Part shown: positions 36,552-45,086 of the stretch, one piece after another
Numbering within the stretch: the stretch's first letter is position 1
How the letters are laid out: each line of letters starts with the position of its first letter
NCBI RefSeq assembly: GCF_007753265.1
Contig: NZ_CP036349.1
Span: forward strand, 496,001 to 560,000
From: Botrimarina mediterranea
GTDB taxonomy: Bacteria > Planctomycetota > Planctomycetia > Pirellulales > Lacipirellulaceae
Length of the DNA stretch: 64,000 nt
Direction of reading: 5' to 3'
Notes under the pieces: model-generated
Seen by the model: only the letters and a program-made list of their open reading frames with translations
Told to the model about the DNA's origin: nothing
Databases searched by the model: none
Made by a program: the position numbers and the translations under genes

Positions 36552-37364
36552 ATGCACGCCGACACGTCCGAAGACGACCTCGACTCCCCGCCGCCCCCTT
36601 CCGGCCGCTGGCTCGACGCCGAGAACCCGTGGACCTACATCCTCCCGATGGCGGTCTACATGCTGATCACCAGCTACGAGCCCTCGGCCCCCCTGCCGGG
36701 GCAGGCGCCCGAGCCAGGGCTGTTTGGACTGACTTACGATCACTACCCGGCGATCTACGCCTTCAAGCTGGTCGCCACCGCCATCACCCTCTGGATGTGC
36801 CGTGCCGCCTGGATGCAGTGGCGGTTCAAGGTCTCGCCGCTAGCAATCGCCGTCGGCGTGGTGGGCGTCGTCCTGTGGGTCGCCTGCTGCGAGGTCCGGC
36901 TCGAGAGCCGCCTCGTAGAGGCCGTAGGAGGCCCTGAGAGCCCCGCCATGAGCGTTCTGGGTCTATTAGGCCTCGGCGCCGAGCGGCCCGCATTCAACCC
37001 GCTAGAGCGGCTTGAGAGCCCCGTCGAGCGGTACACCTTCCTCGGCGTGCGGTTTCTGGGCCTGGCATTGCTGGTGCCGATCTTCGAGGAGCTGATGCTC
37101 CGCGGCTGGCTGATGCGGACCGTGATCAGCCCCAACCTCTGGCGGGTCCCCTTCGGGCGGGTGACGTTGCTGTCGGTCGTCGTTGGCACCGCCTTCCCGA
37201 TGCTCTACCACCCGGAGAAGCTGGCGTCGCTCGTCTGGTTCTCGCTGGTGACGTGGCTGATGGTCCGTACTAAGAACTATTGGGACTGCGTCGCCGCGCA
37301 CGCGGTCACGAACTTGCTGCTGGGCCTCTACGTGCTCTGGTTCAGCCAGTGGCATCTCTGGTGA
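36552..37364 (+). CDS. CPBP-family intramembrane protease (PEP-CTERM CAAX-protease-related type)
   Basis: 270 aa with about seven hydrophobic segments. The CPBP (Abi/CAAX) signature is present: FEELMLRGWLMR (about 181-192, EExxxR motif) followed by a histidine in the block FPMLYHPEKLASLVWFSLVT and by CVAAHAVTNLLLGLYVL, where the His and Asn fit motifs 2 and 3. The N-terminal topology and length resemble the CAAX-protease-related proteins that accompany exosortases in PEP-CTERM systems, which fits the two PEP-CTERM proteins in this window. No exosortase is adjacent. Substrate and role are inference. Confidence 0.8.
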   Translation: MHADTSEDDLDSPPPPSGRWLDAENPWTYILPMAVYMLITSYEPSAPLPGQAPEPGLFGLTYDHYPAIYAFKLVATAITLWMCRAAWMQWRFKVSPLAIAVGVVGVVLWVACCEVRLESRLVEAVGGPESPAMSVLGLLGLGAERPAFNPLERLESPVERYTFLGVRFLGLALLVPIFEELMLRGWLMRTVISPNLWRVPFGRVTLLSVVVGTAFPMLYHPEKLASLVWFSLVTWLMVRTKNYWDCVAAHAVTNLLLGLYVLWFSQWHLW

Positions 37365-37925
37365 CACCACCGCTTCGGAGCAGCGCCATTCAGCAAGCTG
37401 GACCCAAGCTCGCAACCGCGGGCGAAGGCCCTCGGTTTCGTCGCCATGCCCGACCGATCAGCCGGCGTTTCCCACAGCCTCCGACAGCTTCACATCGTCG
37501 GCGCGAGAGCTCGAAGCGCTTTCAGTCGTCGGCTTGCGATGTGACGAGGAGATGGAAACAAAAAGAGCCGCACGGGGGGCTGCCCCAGGAAGCCCGTTAT
37601 TTAAAACGAACCAGCCACCTGCACCCCCGCGCGGCTACGGCGTCGCCAGAGAGCGTCGCCTCAAGTTTATCTATCGCCCGCTTGTAGCCGGGGTGAAATC
37701 ACCAGTTCAAGTGATTTCGCAGTGCATTATTCGGCGGTACTTACGAGACCATTTTGCACGGATTGGGTCGTTACTTCTGTTGTGCGGTGATTGCCAACTT
37801 CATTGAATGAACATCGAGTAGCTCTGCTGCCCTTAAACGTTAGTATCGGAACCGATAAGTGGACATGCGGGTCTTGGTAGACTAAAAAGGCACGCAGGCG
37901 AACCTCCTCGGAAGTCGCGCGGGAT
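37365..37925. other. Long intergenic region upstream of the LuxR-type gene
   Basis: 561 bp. Frames through it are not convincing as genes. The right-hand 250 bases are richer in A+T than the surroundings, as expected of a promoter region. They contain the perfect dyad at 37695-37718. I see no terminator for the CPBP gene. Confidence 0.45.
37695..37718. promoter_or_regulatory. Perfect dyad GAAATCAC-N8-GTGATTTC, possible operator
   Basis: An 8+8 bp palindrome with an 8-bp spacer, centred about 220 bp upstream of the LuxR-type regulator start. Symmetry and position suit a dimeric regulator's operator, possibly autoregulation. This is inference; no second copy is seen in the window. Confidence 0.35.
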
Positions 37926-38732
37926 ATGTCCTTCTCCTTTGGCGCTGACCAGCGATTTGTCGATCTCCTCGCCCTCGCATTGACGCTTGATGGCACGCTA
38001 GAGGAACGCGTACTGGCGGTGCTGGAGCATGTCCGCAGGCGCCTGCTTGACGACTGCGAGGCCGTCCTTGTCTCGCAAGACCAGTTCGATTTTGACGCCC
38101 GCCATTTGATTCTAGGGCTGCCTGTCGGCGCCGTTCGCGCCGATATCGACGCGTCAATCTACCAAGTGCTGCGAGCCCCTGGTTTTCTTCAACGGATGGA
38201 CCAGGCGTTCCCAGAGTGGACCGACCGGATTGTTCGGGACAACGGTAAGAGTTCCGGTATGTGGCTGTGTGACACTGCCGCCGCGGCCGGCGTTGATGTG
38301 ACAGAGTGGCGTCGAGAGCAACTCCACCCGGTCGGCATCGAAGACGTTTGGGGAGCTACCGCCTTAGTCGGAAAGGACTCGTTTCTCAGTGTCCTCATCC
38401 CGCTCCATTGTGATCGTCCGCGCCCCACCTCGGACCAGCTCCAGTTCCTTTTGAATCTCCCCCATGTGCTCGCCCCGATATTGGTATCGAAGACGCCTTG
38501 CGACCCCACTTCGAGAGTTAAGGAAGCAATTAGCAATGGCCTTAGCGAAGCCCAGGCCCGTGTGCTTAGTCACGCTCTCAGCGGCTTAACGGAGAAAGAG
38601 ATCGCACACCGCATCCACCGCAGTCAACACACCGTGAATAGCCATCTCCGCGCGATCTACCGCCACTACAACGTCAGCACCCGGGCCGAGCTGATGGCCC
38701 GAGCCATCGAAGGCAATCTCAAGGGCCGGTAG
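37926..38732 (+). CDS. LuxR-type transcriptional regulator without receiver domain
   Basis: 268 aa. The C-terminal ~65 residues are a LuxR/GerE helix-turn-helix: LSEAQARVLSHALSGLTEKE, IAHRIHRSQHTVNSHLRAIY and RHYNVSTRAELMARA, with the conserved E-I-A...S..TV..H...I..K/H. The N-terminal ~195 residues have no receiver Asp and no recognisable AHL-binding or GAF motif; they may be a divergent sensory domain (several Trp and Asp residues, WTDRIVRDNGKSSGMWLCDT). No sensor kinase or synthase is adjacent, so it is a solo regulator. GC is lower than in the flanks. The ATG is close to the end of an A+T-richer stretch. Confidence 0.8.
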   Translation: MSFSFGADQRFVDLLALALTLDGTLEERVLAVLEHVRRRLLDDCEAVLVSQDQFDFDARHLILGLPVGAVRADIDASIYQVLRAPGFLQRMDQAFPEWTDRIVRDNGKSSGMWLCDTAAAAGVDVTEWRREQLHPVGIEDVWGATALVGKDSFLSVLIPLHCDRPRPTSDQLQFLLNLPHVLAPILVSKTPCDPTSRVKEAISNGLSEAQARVLSHALSGLTEKEIAHRIHRSQHTVNSHLRAIYRHYNVSTRAELMARAIEGNLKGR

Positions 38733-39053
38733 CCTCGCATCGGCGCGCTTGGCGTCTTCGATGGTCTGATGCCCTCGTTAGAGCAGACTTCTTTTTTCCG
38801 TATCGTCTCGCGCAGAGACGCCCAGAGCAGGCAGCGAAGACTCACGCAAAGCCGCCAAGGCGCAAAGACAAAGTCCTTGAGGAATGAGCGCAGCCGCAAC
38901 GATTGCGCAGGAGCACGTTCTCTGCGGCTCAACGCCTTGGCGAGGGTCTTAAAGACATCCCACTCTGCGTCTCCGCGTCTCTGCGCGAGACCTATCCAAG
39001 TTGCTGCGTGGATCAGCGCGAGGCTAGAAACGGACGGCTATGCGAAGCGCGTT
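38733..39053. other. Intergenic region with CGCAGAGACGC inverted repeat
   Basis: 321 bp without a gene. TCTCGCGCAGAGACGCCCAG (38806-38825) and GCAAAGCCGCCAAGGCGCAA (about 38855-38874) on the left are mirrored by CTCTGCGTCTCCGCGTCTCT (about 38962-38981) and CAACGCCTTGGCGAGGGTCT (about 38931-38950). This is a dispersed repeat type; a fragment also occurs at 127-146. Confidence 0.55.
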
Positions 39054-41684
39054 CTAGATCGCCAAATCACGCCAAACGATGTCGCCTCCATCAACGCCCC
39101 AGTCGGCGTCGAAATAGCCCGCGGCGCGGACGTCCTTCGCTTGGCCCGGTTCGTCGGGTGAGTCGATCGCGGTGGGGCCGTAGAGCAAGAAGTCGGGGTA
39201 CTCGACGCCCGACCAGAAGTAACGCAGCCGCGTCGTCATTCGCATGCCGGTGACGCCGGTCCCGCCGACGATGGCGATCGCCGCCTCGCTCGAGCCCGGC
39301 CGCGGGCGGATGGCGAGCACCGAGAGGTCGTCGCCCGACTCGGGCCGTTCGCCGAGCCAAGCGGCGCCACGCTCAACGCGGACCGTGCGGCTGCGGTGGA
39401 AGATCGCTTCCTGCTGCAACAGGAACCACGCCGAGTTCGTCTGCGCGGCGCCGTAGAGCACCACCGAACGGCTCGCGTCGCCACCGACACGGAGTGAATT
39501 GCGGATGTCGTTGTCGGCGACGACTTCCAGCAGCCCGGCGCCGCGGTACAAGAACAGGTGGGCGTCGTAACGCGCCTTCGCCGCCATCCAGGCGTCTTCG
39601 TCCTGCGAGCCACGGGTGCCATAGACGAGCTGTGGCCGGCAGCAGAAAGCCGACTTGAGCGCGCCGGCGCGCTCGGGGTTCTTGAAGAAACCACCGATCG
39701 CCGTGTCGCCGGGAGTGGCGCGCCACACGCCCGACACCGAGCGGGCCAACGAGAGCACCTCGCCGCTGCGGCCCGGCCGGAACTTGATCGGCCTGCCGCC
39801 GTCGAGCCGCACGGTCACGGCGCCGCGGTCACGGCTCCCGGTGCGGAACGCATCGAGCGAAATCCGCAACCGCCTCACGTTGGCGGTTGTGCCGGTCACT
39901 TCACGGCTCTCGAGGTCGCGCGTCAGCCGCACCCGGGCGACCTCGCCTTGCACGACGGGCGTGACGATCGTCGCCCAGCCGAGCGTCGACGCGGCGCCAA
40001 CGCTCGGCGTGGCGAAGTCGATGGCGTCGGCGGCCGCATTGTCTAGCAGCGTACGACTCGTGAGCCAAGCGACTTGTTCGCTGAGCAAGGCGCGCTGGTC
40101 GCCCCCAGCGGCGTCACGGTAAGCGAAGTCGTTGTGGAACTCGCCGAGGCGTTCGCGGAGGAACTGCGCCTCACTCGGCGACACGTCGCGGTGGCCGGCG
40201 TGCAGCAGCGACACCCCCATGCCGCTCAAGTTCTCGATCACCCTGAGCGGGTCGTCCGCCGACGGCGCACGGCCGAGCAGACGGGCGACGGCGGTTGCGT
40301 CCGACGGCGTGACGCGGGCTCCCCCCTGCGTGTAGAAGCTCAACCAGCCGTCGGTGACGCCCACGGCGACGAAGCGATCGGGACGGAGCGTCGCCAGCCG
40401 CAAGGCGCCGTGGCCGCCCATCCCTTCGCCAATCACCGAAACACGGCTCTCATCGACCGCCGCGCCGCGTGACTTCTGGCGAGTGATGAAATCGTCGAGC
40501 GCCTCCAGCGCATCGTCGCGACTCCAGTCTTCCCAATCGAAGCCCCACCGCCCCCGACCAAACGGCGCGACGATGTCGGCGTCGGGGTGCGCGGTGTGCT
40601 TCGCCAGTCGCTCGGCATGCGACTCGCCCGCATCATGCAGCGAGAGGACGACGCCGCGCTCGGTCGCTTTCCCCGCGGCCGGCAACACCCCGTAGGGCTG
40701 AACCGAGCCGTCGAACTTGCTGACGAACGTGTCGGTCCGGGCATCGACGGGGCTAACAACTTTCAAGTCGAGCTCGACGGCAGCGAGCGGCGTGTCGTCG
40801 GCGCCGGCGGGCAAGACCTCGAGCGTCACTGTCAGAGTTTCGCCGGCCTCCAGCTTGCCGTTCGGCGGTGGCAGGGTCACGACGATCGGCGTCAACAGCA
40901 GCGAGTCGATCGCCCTCAGTGGGGTGATGGTTGGTTCGCCGTCGCCCCAACGGACCCGCAGCCGGCAGCCGGCGAGTCGTTCGGTCGTGGCGTTGCAGAA
41001 CGGGACCGACACAGCCATCGACTCGGCGCGTCCAACAACGATGTTCGGGAGCGTCGCCGCTGCAGGGACGAACGCCTGCGGCGCCGTGGGCCTCACGAGC
41101 TTGGGCGCCGCCGTCGGCGAAGCGAGGTGCGTCACCAGCCAGTTCTCCCCCTCCACGACTTTGACGGGGACTCGGAACCAGCCGTACCCGTAGGGGTCGC
41201 CGGGGACCCACTCGCCGTTGACGCAGACCGCCGCGGCGCCGGGGGCTTGCAGCAGCATCACGCCCGCCGTCGGCGCCTCGAACGTGGCGTAGGCGTATCC
41301 GCCGGCCAGTTCGCGGCCCCGAGGGCCGGCGTCGGCCCGCCAGGCGGTCTCGACGCCCGTGGCGTCGGTGACCTCGTCCCCAGGAGCGGGCGCCTCCCAG
41401 TCGCCGCGGGCGATCGCCGCTTCGACCGGATCGACATGCAGCGCGGCTCGGTGGTAGTCACCGACACGGGGAAGGACCGTTTGGGGGGCGGGGGTAATCT
41501 CGGACGGGAGCTCGGCGGCGGGCTCGGAGGGCGTCCCTTCCGCCTCGGTTGACTCAGCCGCCTCGGTTGACTCCGCGGCGGCCCCGCTAGCGGCCGGCTG
41601 GGGAGCGTCGTCCGCGGGGGCGGCGAGGGCGACCAGCCAGAGGGCGGTCGCTACGAGGGCGGCTGGGCGGCGGAAGAGCGTCAC
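39054..41684 (-). CDS. Large secreted alpha/beta-hydrolase-like protein lacking the nucleophilic Ser
   Basis: 876 aa from a GTG. The signal peptide (LVATALWLVALAAPA) is followed by an acidic, Ala/Glu-rich low-complexity stretch (about 25-65). Residues ~70-310 are beta-rich with no assigned family. From about 340 comes an alpha/beta-hydrolase core resembling prolyl-oligopeptidase/esterase-D proteins: GVVLSLHDAGES, DADIVAPFGRGRWGFDWEDW, and the nucleophile elbow VSVIGEGMGGHGALRLATLR (about 415-434). The elbow normally reads G-x-S-x-G, but here the central residue is Gly (421), so hydrolysis by the usual mechanism is unlikely. The C-terminal ~350 residues are unrecognised. It is predicted periplasmic. 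Confidence 0.75.
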   Translation of the reverse strand: MTLFRRPAALVATALWLVALAAPADDAPQPAASGAAAESTEAAESTEAEGTPSEPAAELPSEITPAPQTVLPRVGDYHRAALHVDPVEAAIARGDWEAPAPGDEVTDATGVETAWRADAGPRGRELAGGYAYATFEAPTAGVMLLQAPGAAAVCVNGEWVPGDPYGYGWFRVPVKVVEGENWLVTHLASPTAAPKLVRPTAPQAFVPAAATLPNIVVGRAESMAVSVPFCNATTERLAGCRLRVRWGDGEPTITPLRAIDSLLLTPIVVTLPPPNGKLEAGETLTVTLEVLPAGADDTPLAAVELDLKVVSPVDARTDTFVSKFDGSVQPYGVLPAAGKATERGVVLSLHDAGESHAERLAKHTAHPDADIVAPFGRGRWGFDWEDWSRDDALEALDDFITRQKSRGAAVDESRVSVIGEGMGGHGALRLATLRPDRFVAVGVTDGWLSFYTQGGARVTPSDATAVARLLGRAPSADDPLRVIENLSGMGVSLLHAGHRDVSPSEAQFLRERLGEFHNDFAYRDAAGGDQRALLSEQVAWLTSRTLLDNAAADAIDFATPSVGAASTLGWATIVTPVVQGEVARVRLTRDLESREVTGTTANVRRLRISLDAFRTGSRDRGAVTVRLDGGRPIKFRPGRSGEVLSLARSVSGVWRATPGDTAIGGFFKNPERAGALKSAFCCRPQLVYGTRGSQDEDAWMAAKARYDAHLFLYRGAGLLEVVADNDIRNSLRVGGDASRSVVLYGAAQTNSAWFLLQQEAIFHRSRTVRVERGAAWLGERPESGDDLSVLAIRPRPGSSEAAIAIVGGTGVTGMRMTTRLRYFWSGVEYPDFLLYGPTAIDSPDEPGQAKDVRAAGYFDADWGVDGGDIVWRDLAI

Positions 41685-41766
41685 GGGGGAGGCCGGTGCG
41701 AAGAAGGGCGTCGGAAGTCGCTCCCTACAGCCTAGCCCGTCGCAGCCCCGATAAAAGCGAGGGGCA

Positions 41767-41803
41767 AAAGAAGCGACGGGCCGTCCAAGTGGACGGCCCG
41801 TCG
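41767..41803 (-). terminator. Intrinsic terminator of the 77-aa protein gene
   Basis: On the minus strand a perfect 12-bp stem GACGGGCCGTCC/GGACGGCCCGTC with a 4-base loop is followed by GCTTCTTTTG. It lies 31 bases after the stop codon of the upstream small gene. Confidence 0.8.
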
Positions 41804-41833
41804 GGAGGGCTTTCTCTAAATTATTATTCGCGA

Positions 41834-42067
41834 TCAGTCACGCGGACGCACAGCGCCCGTCAGGCCGCTGTAATCAACGCGGTCGGCCTCGTGCCACAGC
41901 GGGAAGCCGCTGCGGACACGCTCGGCGAGGATCTCGAGCTTCTCGGGCGATCCGGCCGGCGCCGCCGTCGGAACGAACTCCTCGTCGTGGGCGCGGGGGA
42001 CAAAGTCCTCGTCATGGCCGTACTTGAGGATCGCCTCGAAGACGTTGCTGAGGGTGGGGTCGGGCAT
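41834..42067 (-). CDS. Conserved-looking 77-aa acidic protein
   Basis: 77 aa, beginning MPDPTLSNVFEAILKYGHDE. AGGAG lies five bases ahead of the ATG and a strong terminator follows, so this is a well-delimited single-gene unit. The sequence has a helical N-terminus, a duplicated DEDFVPRAHDEEFVP motif (about residues 19-33) and a C-terminal WHEADRVDYSGL. There is no membrane segment or known domain. The internal repeat DE-[DE]-FVP suggests a short binding motif. Function unknown. Confidence 0.75.
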   Translation of the reverse strand: MPDPTLSNVFEAILKYGHDEDFVPRAHDEEFVPTAAPAGSPEKLEILAERVRSGFPLWHEADRVDYSGLTGAVRPRD

Positions 42068-42729
42068 GGGGGCTCCTTTTCAGTAGCGGACAACCGCCGG
42101 ACGGGCCGCCTGTCAGGCCGCCGGGGGGGTGTCCTATGTGTCAAGCAATCGCCGGGGCGCGACTATTACGCCTCTGACGGCTTTTTTCCGCCTCGCAGTG
42201 ACACATCCATGCGTCGATCGCCAAAACTCCTTTTCAACTCGCCGCTACGCTGCCTTCCCCGAAAAGGTTCCCAATCTCGGGCGGTCGCGAGCGTTCAATA
42301 CCGGGGACTATCCGCTGGGAGTCGTCGCTGTTCCGTAAGAGTCGAATCTACTGCGGCAAAAAACGCCCGCACCTGCGGCGGTAAATACCAAGGGACGGGC
42401 TTCCCGCGACGGTTCGGCCCGGGCTTGGTCGCCTACGGGCCAATTGTCGCGAGTAGACCTCATCGGCCTTCGGGGAGCCGCTCTATGGCGAATCCCACCA
42501 GCTGTGAGGTCGAGCGATTATCACTGCCGCAACTGTGAAGTCAAGTTTTTTAGGGGCGTCAACCCGGGGGGATGCGCCGCCAACGCCGGCGCGCTGTCAA
42601 GGGGCGCCGACTGGGGGGAGTCGGGGAGCGCTGCGACTCCGCTTCCTGACGGGCGCGGCTCAAAAAGAGAGGCGCCGAGATCCATAGCGCTTTAAGCCGC
42701 GCCGCCCAGGTAGCTCAGCTAGCGGAGTT
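42068..42729. other. Long intergenic region with repeat arms
   Basis: 662 bp with no credible gene: frames present are short and contain no recognisable domain. The right third carries an inverted arm of the GAGCCGCGCCCGTCAGG family at 42637-42664 and a degenerate opposing arm (AAGCCGCGCCGCCCAGGTAG, about 42694-42713). A run of G residues and short A tracts around 42540-42620 have no obvious structure. A non-coding RNA cannot be excluded. Confidence 0.4.
42637..42664 (-). repeat. Inverted arm of the GAGCCGCGCCCGTCAGG family
   Basis: CTCCGCTTCCTGACGGGCGC followed by GGCTCAAA is the reverse complement of 31717-31745 and matches the 11821-11845 arm with one change. Confidence 0.6.
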
Positions 42730-43380
42730 CTAGAACGCAAACACCTGCCCCCACGCCGTGGTGACCCTTGTCGCATCGCCCACAAGGCCCACAACGGCCG
42801 CGGCAAGGATCGCAACGCCCGCGCCCAGCAATAACCACCCCCGCGGGTTAGGACGCGTCACAACGCCACGTAGGGCCCTCTCAACGACACGATTGAGGCG
42901 ACGCCAGCCCGCCAGGTCTTGCCGGCCGCCGCCGGCGATGAAGCTCGTGTTCCGCATCCAAGCGAACGGCTCGACATAGCCATGCACGCCGATCGTCGGC
43001 AGCGTCAGGTTGTCTCCCGCCCAGCGGCCGGCGCTGTCGAGGCTACGGACCGCCTCGGAGAGGACGGGCCGTAGCTCTTCGGCGGACAGGTTGTAGACCA
43101 CCAACCGCGGCCGGCAGAGCATCGCCGTCAGGGTCACCCAAAGCAGGTAGAACGCCGCCAGGAAGAGCCAGACGTAGTTCCCTAGCTCGACCGTGGCCGC
43201 GTCGGGGCGGAACAGGGCGATCGGGCCAACGAACGCCAACCCCCCGAGAGCGACGCCCAAAGCCCCGAGGTCGCCGCCGCCGGTCGCCAACGTCGGCCGC
43301 CGGCGGAGGTTCACCAGCCCCAGTAGGATCAGGTAGGCCGCGAGCGGCACGGCGACAATGGCAAAACGCAGAGGGTCCAT
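42730..43380 (-). CDS. Membrane protein, unknown (coupled pair, second gene)
   Basis: 216 aa with about four transmembrane segments: residues 5-24 (FAIVAVPLAAYLILLGLVNL), about 40-60 (LGALGVALGGLAFVGPIAL), about 70-92 (YVWLFLAAFYLLWVTLTAML) and 185-205 (WLLLGAGVAILAAAVVGLVG). The soluble part between holds LPTIGVHGYVEPFAWMRNTS. No family is recognised. Its ATG overlaps the upstream stop codon (ATGA), so translation is coupled and the two proteins probably act together. Confidence 0.75.
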   Translation of the reverse strand: MDPLRFAIVAVPLAAYLILLGLVNLRRRPTLATGGGDLGALGVALGGLAFVGPIALFRPDAATVELGNYVWLFLAAFYLLWVTLTAMLCRPRLVVYNLSAEELRPVLSEAVRSLDSAGRWAGDNLTLPTIGVHGYVEPFAWMRNTSFIAGGGRQDLAGWRRLNRVVERALRGVVTRPNPRGWLLLGAGVAILAAAVVGLVGDATRVTTAWGQVFAF

Positions 43381-43841
43381 CAGCGACCTTTCCCCTCCGT
43401 GTCGCTAGACACCTTGTACTGTGCCTTCGGTTGGGCCTTCCGTTGAGACTCGACGAGCTGGGCCAGCGACCGGGTCTCGTCGGCGAGCCGTCGACGGCCT
43501 TCGGCCCGGTAATACCGGCTCGAGGCCCAAGCGTCGCCGACCCCCAGCAGGAAGATCAGCCCGGCAAGTGAAACCAGCACGGCCATGTAGGCCGCCACCC
43601 AAAAGGGCTCCCGCGGCGTCACCGGCCAGAGGGCGACAAGCACCCCAACAACGGCGATCGCGACCGTGGCCGAGTTGCGACGCACCACACGCCGCCGAGC
43701 GAAGCGCCACTGGGGCGAGGCGTCGTCACCGCGCTGCCTCTCAACCCGCGCGACCGCCCACTCGCGCCGATGCGAGTCGAGTAGCACGCCCGCCAGGGCG
43801 AGCAGCACGAGCGACAAGATCGATGTAGCGAGCATCGGCAT
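43380..43841 (-). CDS. Membrane protein, unknown (coupled pair, first gene)
   Basis: About 153 aa from the first of two close ATGs (43841 or 43835); the longer frame is a shadow. There is one N-terminal transmembrane helix (MLATSILSLVLLALAGVLLD), a basic segment (RRVVRRNSATVAIAVVG) leading into a second helix, and a third (YMAVLVSLAGLIFLLGVGDA). The C-terminus is a charged helix (YYRAEGRRRLADETRSLAQL) and a Lys/Gln tail. No family is recognised. The stop codon overlaps the next start by ATGA. Confidence 0.7.
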   Translation of the reverse strand: MPMLATSILSLVLLALAGVLLDSHRREWAVARVERQRGDDASPQWRFARRRVVRRNSATVAIAVVGVLVALWPVTPREPFWVAAYMAVLVSLAGLIFLLGVGDAWASSRYYRAEGRRRLADETRSLAQLVESQRKAQPKAQYKVSSDTEGKGR

Positions 43842-44182
43842 ACGGGCGTAGGGCAGGGAAGGGCGTCCTATTAAGAATACCGGCCAGCAGCCCCGATGTC
43901 GCGTCGCCTCTAAACAGAGGGCGAGCCGGCGATCGTTGTGGTAACTCGCTCGTGACGCCACCCGCGGCTAGCGCCGATGGCTCGTTAAGGTGTCGCAGCT
44001 TGCGACATTCGCTGTGCAGGATCGTACACGACCTGGTTTGGGATAGACGAGTCGGAAGGGGTTCGTCGTGTGCAATCACGGCGGGGTAGCGGTGTGAGTG
44101 TCGCGGCGCGGAAGTTGCTCTACTTGAATCGCTCCAATCAAGGCTTACTTCGCATCGCATTGGATGGCGCCCGGAACCGCCC
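43842..44182. other. Intergenic region with dispersed repeat, between divergent genes
   Basis: 341 bp without a gene. GGCGAGCCGGCGATCGTTGT (43919-43938) recalls the 4851 repeat family, and CACCCGCGGCTAGCGCCGAT (43959-43978) is the same repeat as at 39-63. The right half should hold the promoter of the VWA gene; none is convincingly identified. Confidence 0.5.
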
Positions 44183-45085
44183 GTGTTTGCAGTCTTCGAT
44201 AATCACGCCGCCGACAAACCGAACAACGCCGACCGCGGGCCCGCGGTGCTGTTCTCGGTGCTGTGCCACTTGGCGCTGTTGCTGCTTTTGGCGTTGCTTA
44301 CCAGCGCGGGACAAGGCGACGGGCCGCTGACGCTCTTGGCGAGTTTCGACGACGGCCTCGACGCCGAAGAGAGCCTCGAAGGCGTGCCATCGGTCCAACT
44401 CGAGTCCGAACTCGAAACGCCCGCTGCCCTAGAGCTGAGCGAACTCCTCGAAGAATCGCCTGTCGAGGCGCCTCGCATTGACGTCGGCCTGCTGCCCAGC
44501 GGCGCTTCGCCCGGAGAGGTCTCGGCGAACGACTCCGGCTCGTTGTCGTCATCGGTTCCCGGCGCCCCCCAGGCCGAGTTCTTCGGCGTGGGGTCGGGCG
44601 GACGATCGTTCGTCTACGTCATCGACTGCTCAACGAGCATGATCGAGCAGGGCAAGTTCGAACACGCCAAGCAAGAACTCATGCGATCGCTCCGAGCACT
44701 TCAGCCCAGCCAGAAGTACCTGATCGTGCTGTTCAGCGATGGCGCCTACCCGATGGACGACCTCGAGCCCATCAAGGCGAACAAGCGAAACCTCGACAAG
44801 ACGGCGCAGTGGCTGTACGCGCTGGAGCCCGAAGGGGGCACCAATCCGCTGCCGGCGTTGCTCTACGCGTTGTCGCTTGAGCCCAGCGCCGTTTTCTTTC
44901 TCTCCGACGGCCGCTTCGAGCCGCTGGTAATCGAGACCATCCGCAAGGAGAACCGCCCCGGTCGCGACCAAGTTCCGATCCACACAATCTCGTTCTACAC
45001 CCGGCAGACCGAAGGGATGATGAAGTTCTTAGCACGGCTGTCGGGCGGGACGTACAAGTTCGTCGCGCCGCTTGAGCAGCCATAA
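44183..45085 (+). CDS. Membrane-anchored VWA-domain protein
   Basis: 300 aa from a GTG with no strong ribosome site. One transmembrane helix (about 22-42, AVLFSVLCHLALLLLLALLT) is followed by an acidic Glu/Leu/Ser-rich linker (about 50-130) and a von Willebrand factor A domain: VYVIDCSTSMIEQGKF with an intact MIDAS DxSxS, GGTNPLPALL with the MIDAS Thr, and VFFLSDGRFE with the MIDAS Asp. The layout predicts a periplasmic metal-dependent protein-binding domain tethered to the membrane by an acidic stalk. The partner is unknown; no AAA+ (MoxR) gene is adjacent. Confidence 0.82.
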   Translation: MFAVFDNHAADKPNNADRGPAVLFSVLCHLALLLLLALLTSAGQGDGPLTLLASFDDGLDAEESLEGVPSVQLESELETPAALELSELLEESPVEAPRIDVGLLPSGASPGEVSANDSGSLSSSVPGAPQAEFFGVGSGGRSFVYVIDCSTSMIEQGKFEHAKQELMRSLRALQPSQKYLIVLFSDGAYPMDDLEPIKANKRNLDKTAQWLYALEPEGGTNPLPALLYALSLEPSAVFFLSDGRFEPLVIETIRKENRPGRDQVPIHTISFYTRQTEGMMKFLARLSGGTYKFVAPLEQP

Positions 45086-45086
45086 A

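Noticed and set aside
37534-37806. 90-codon plus-strand frame upstream of the LuxR-type gene
   Set aside because: No ribosome site, no domain, and it spans the palindromic dyad; treated as intergenic.
42129-42338. Possible small gene MSYVSSNRRGATITPL...
   Set aside because: No ribosome site, no homology pattern recognised and unstructured composition; kept as intergenic.
41696-42538. Long plus-strand reading frame of 280 codons
   Set aside because: It runs antisense over the well-supported 77-aa gene and its terminator, is Arg-rich and has no recognisable domain; a GC-driven shadow frame.
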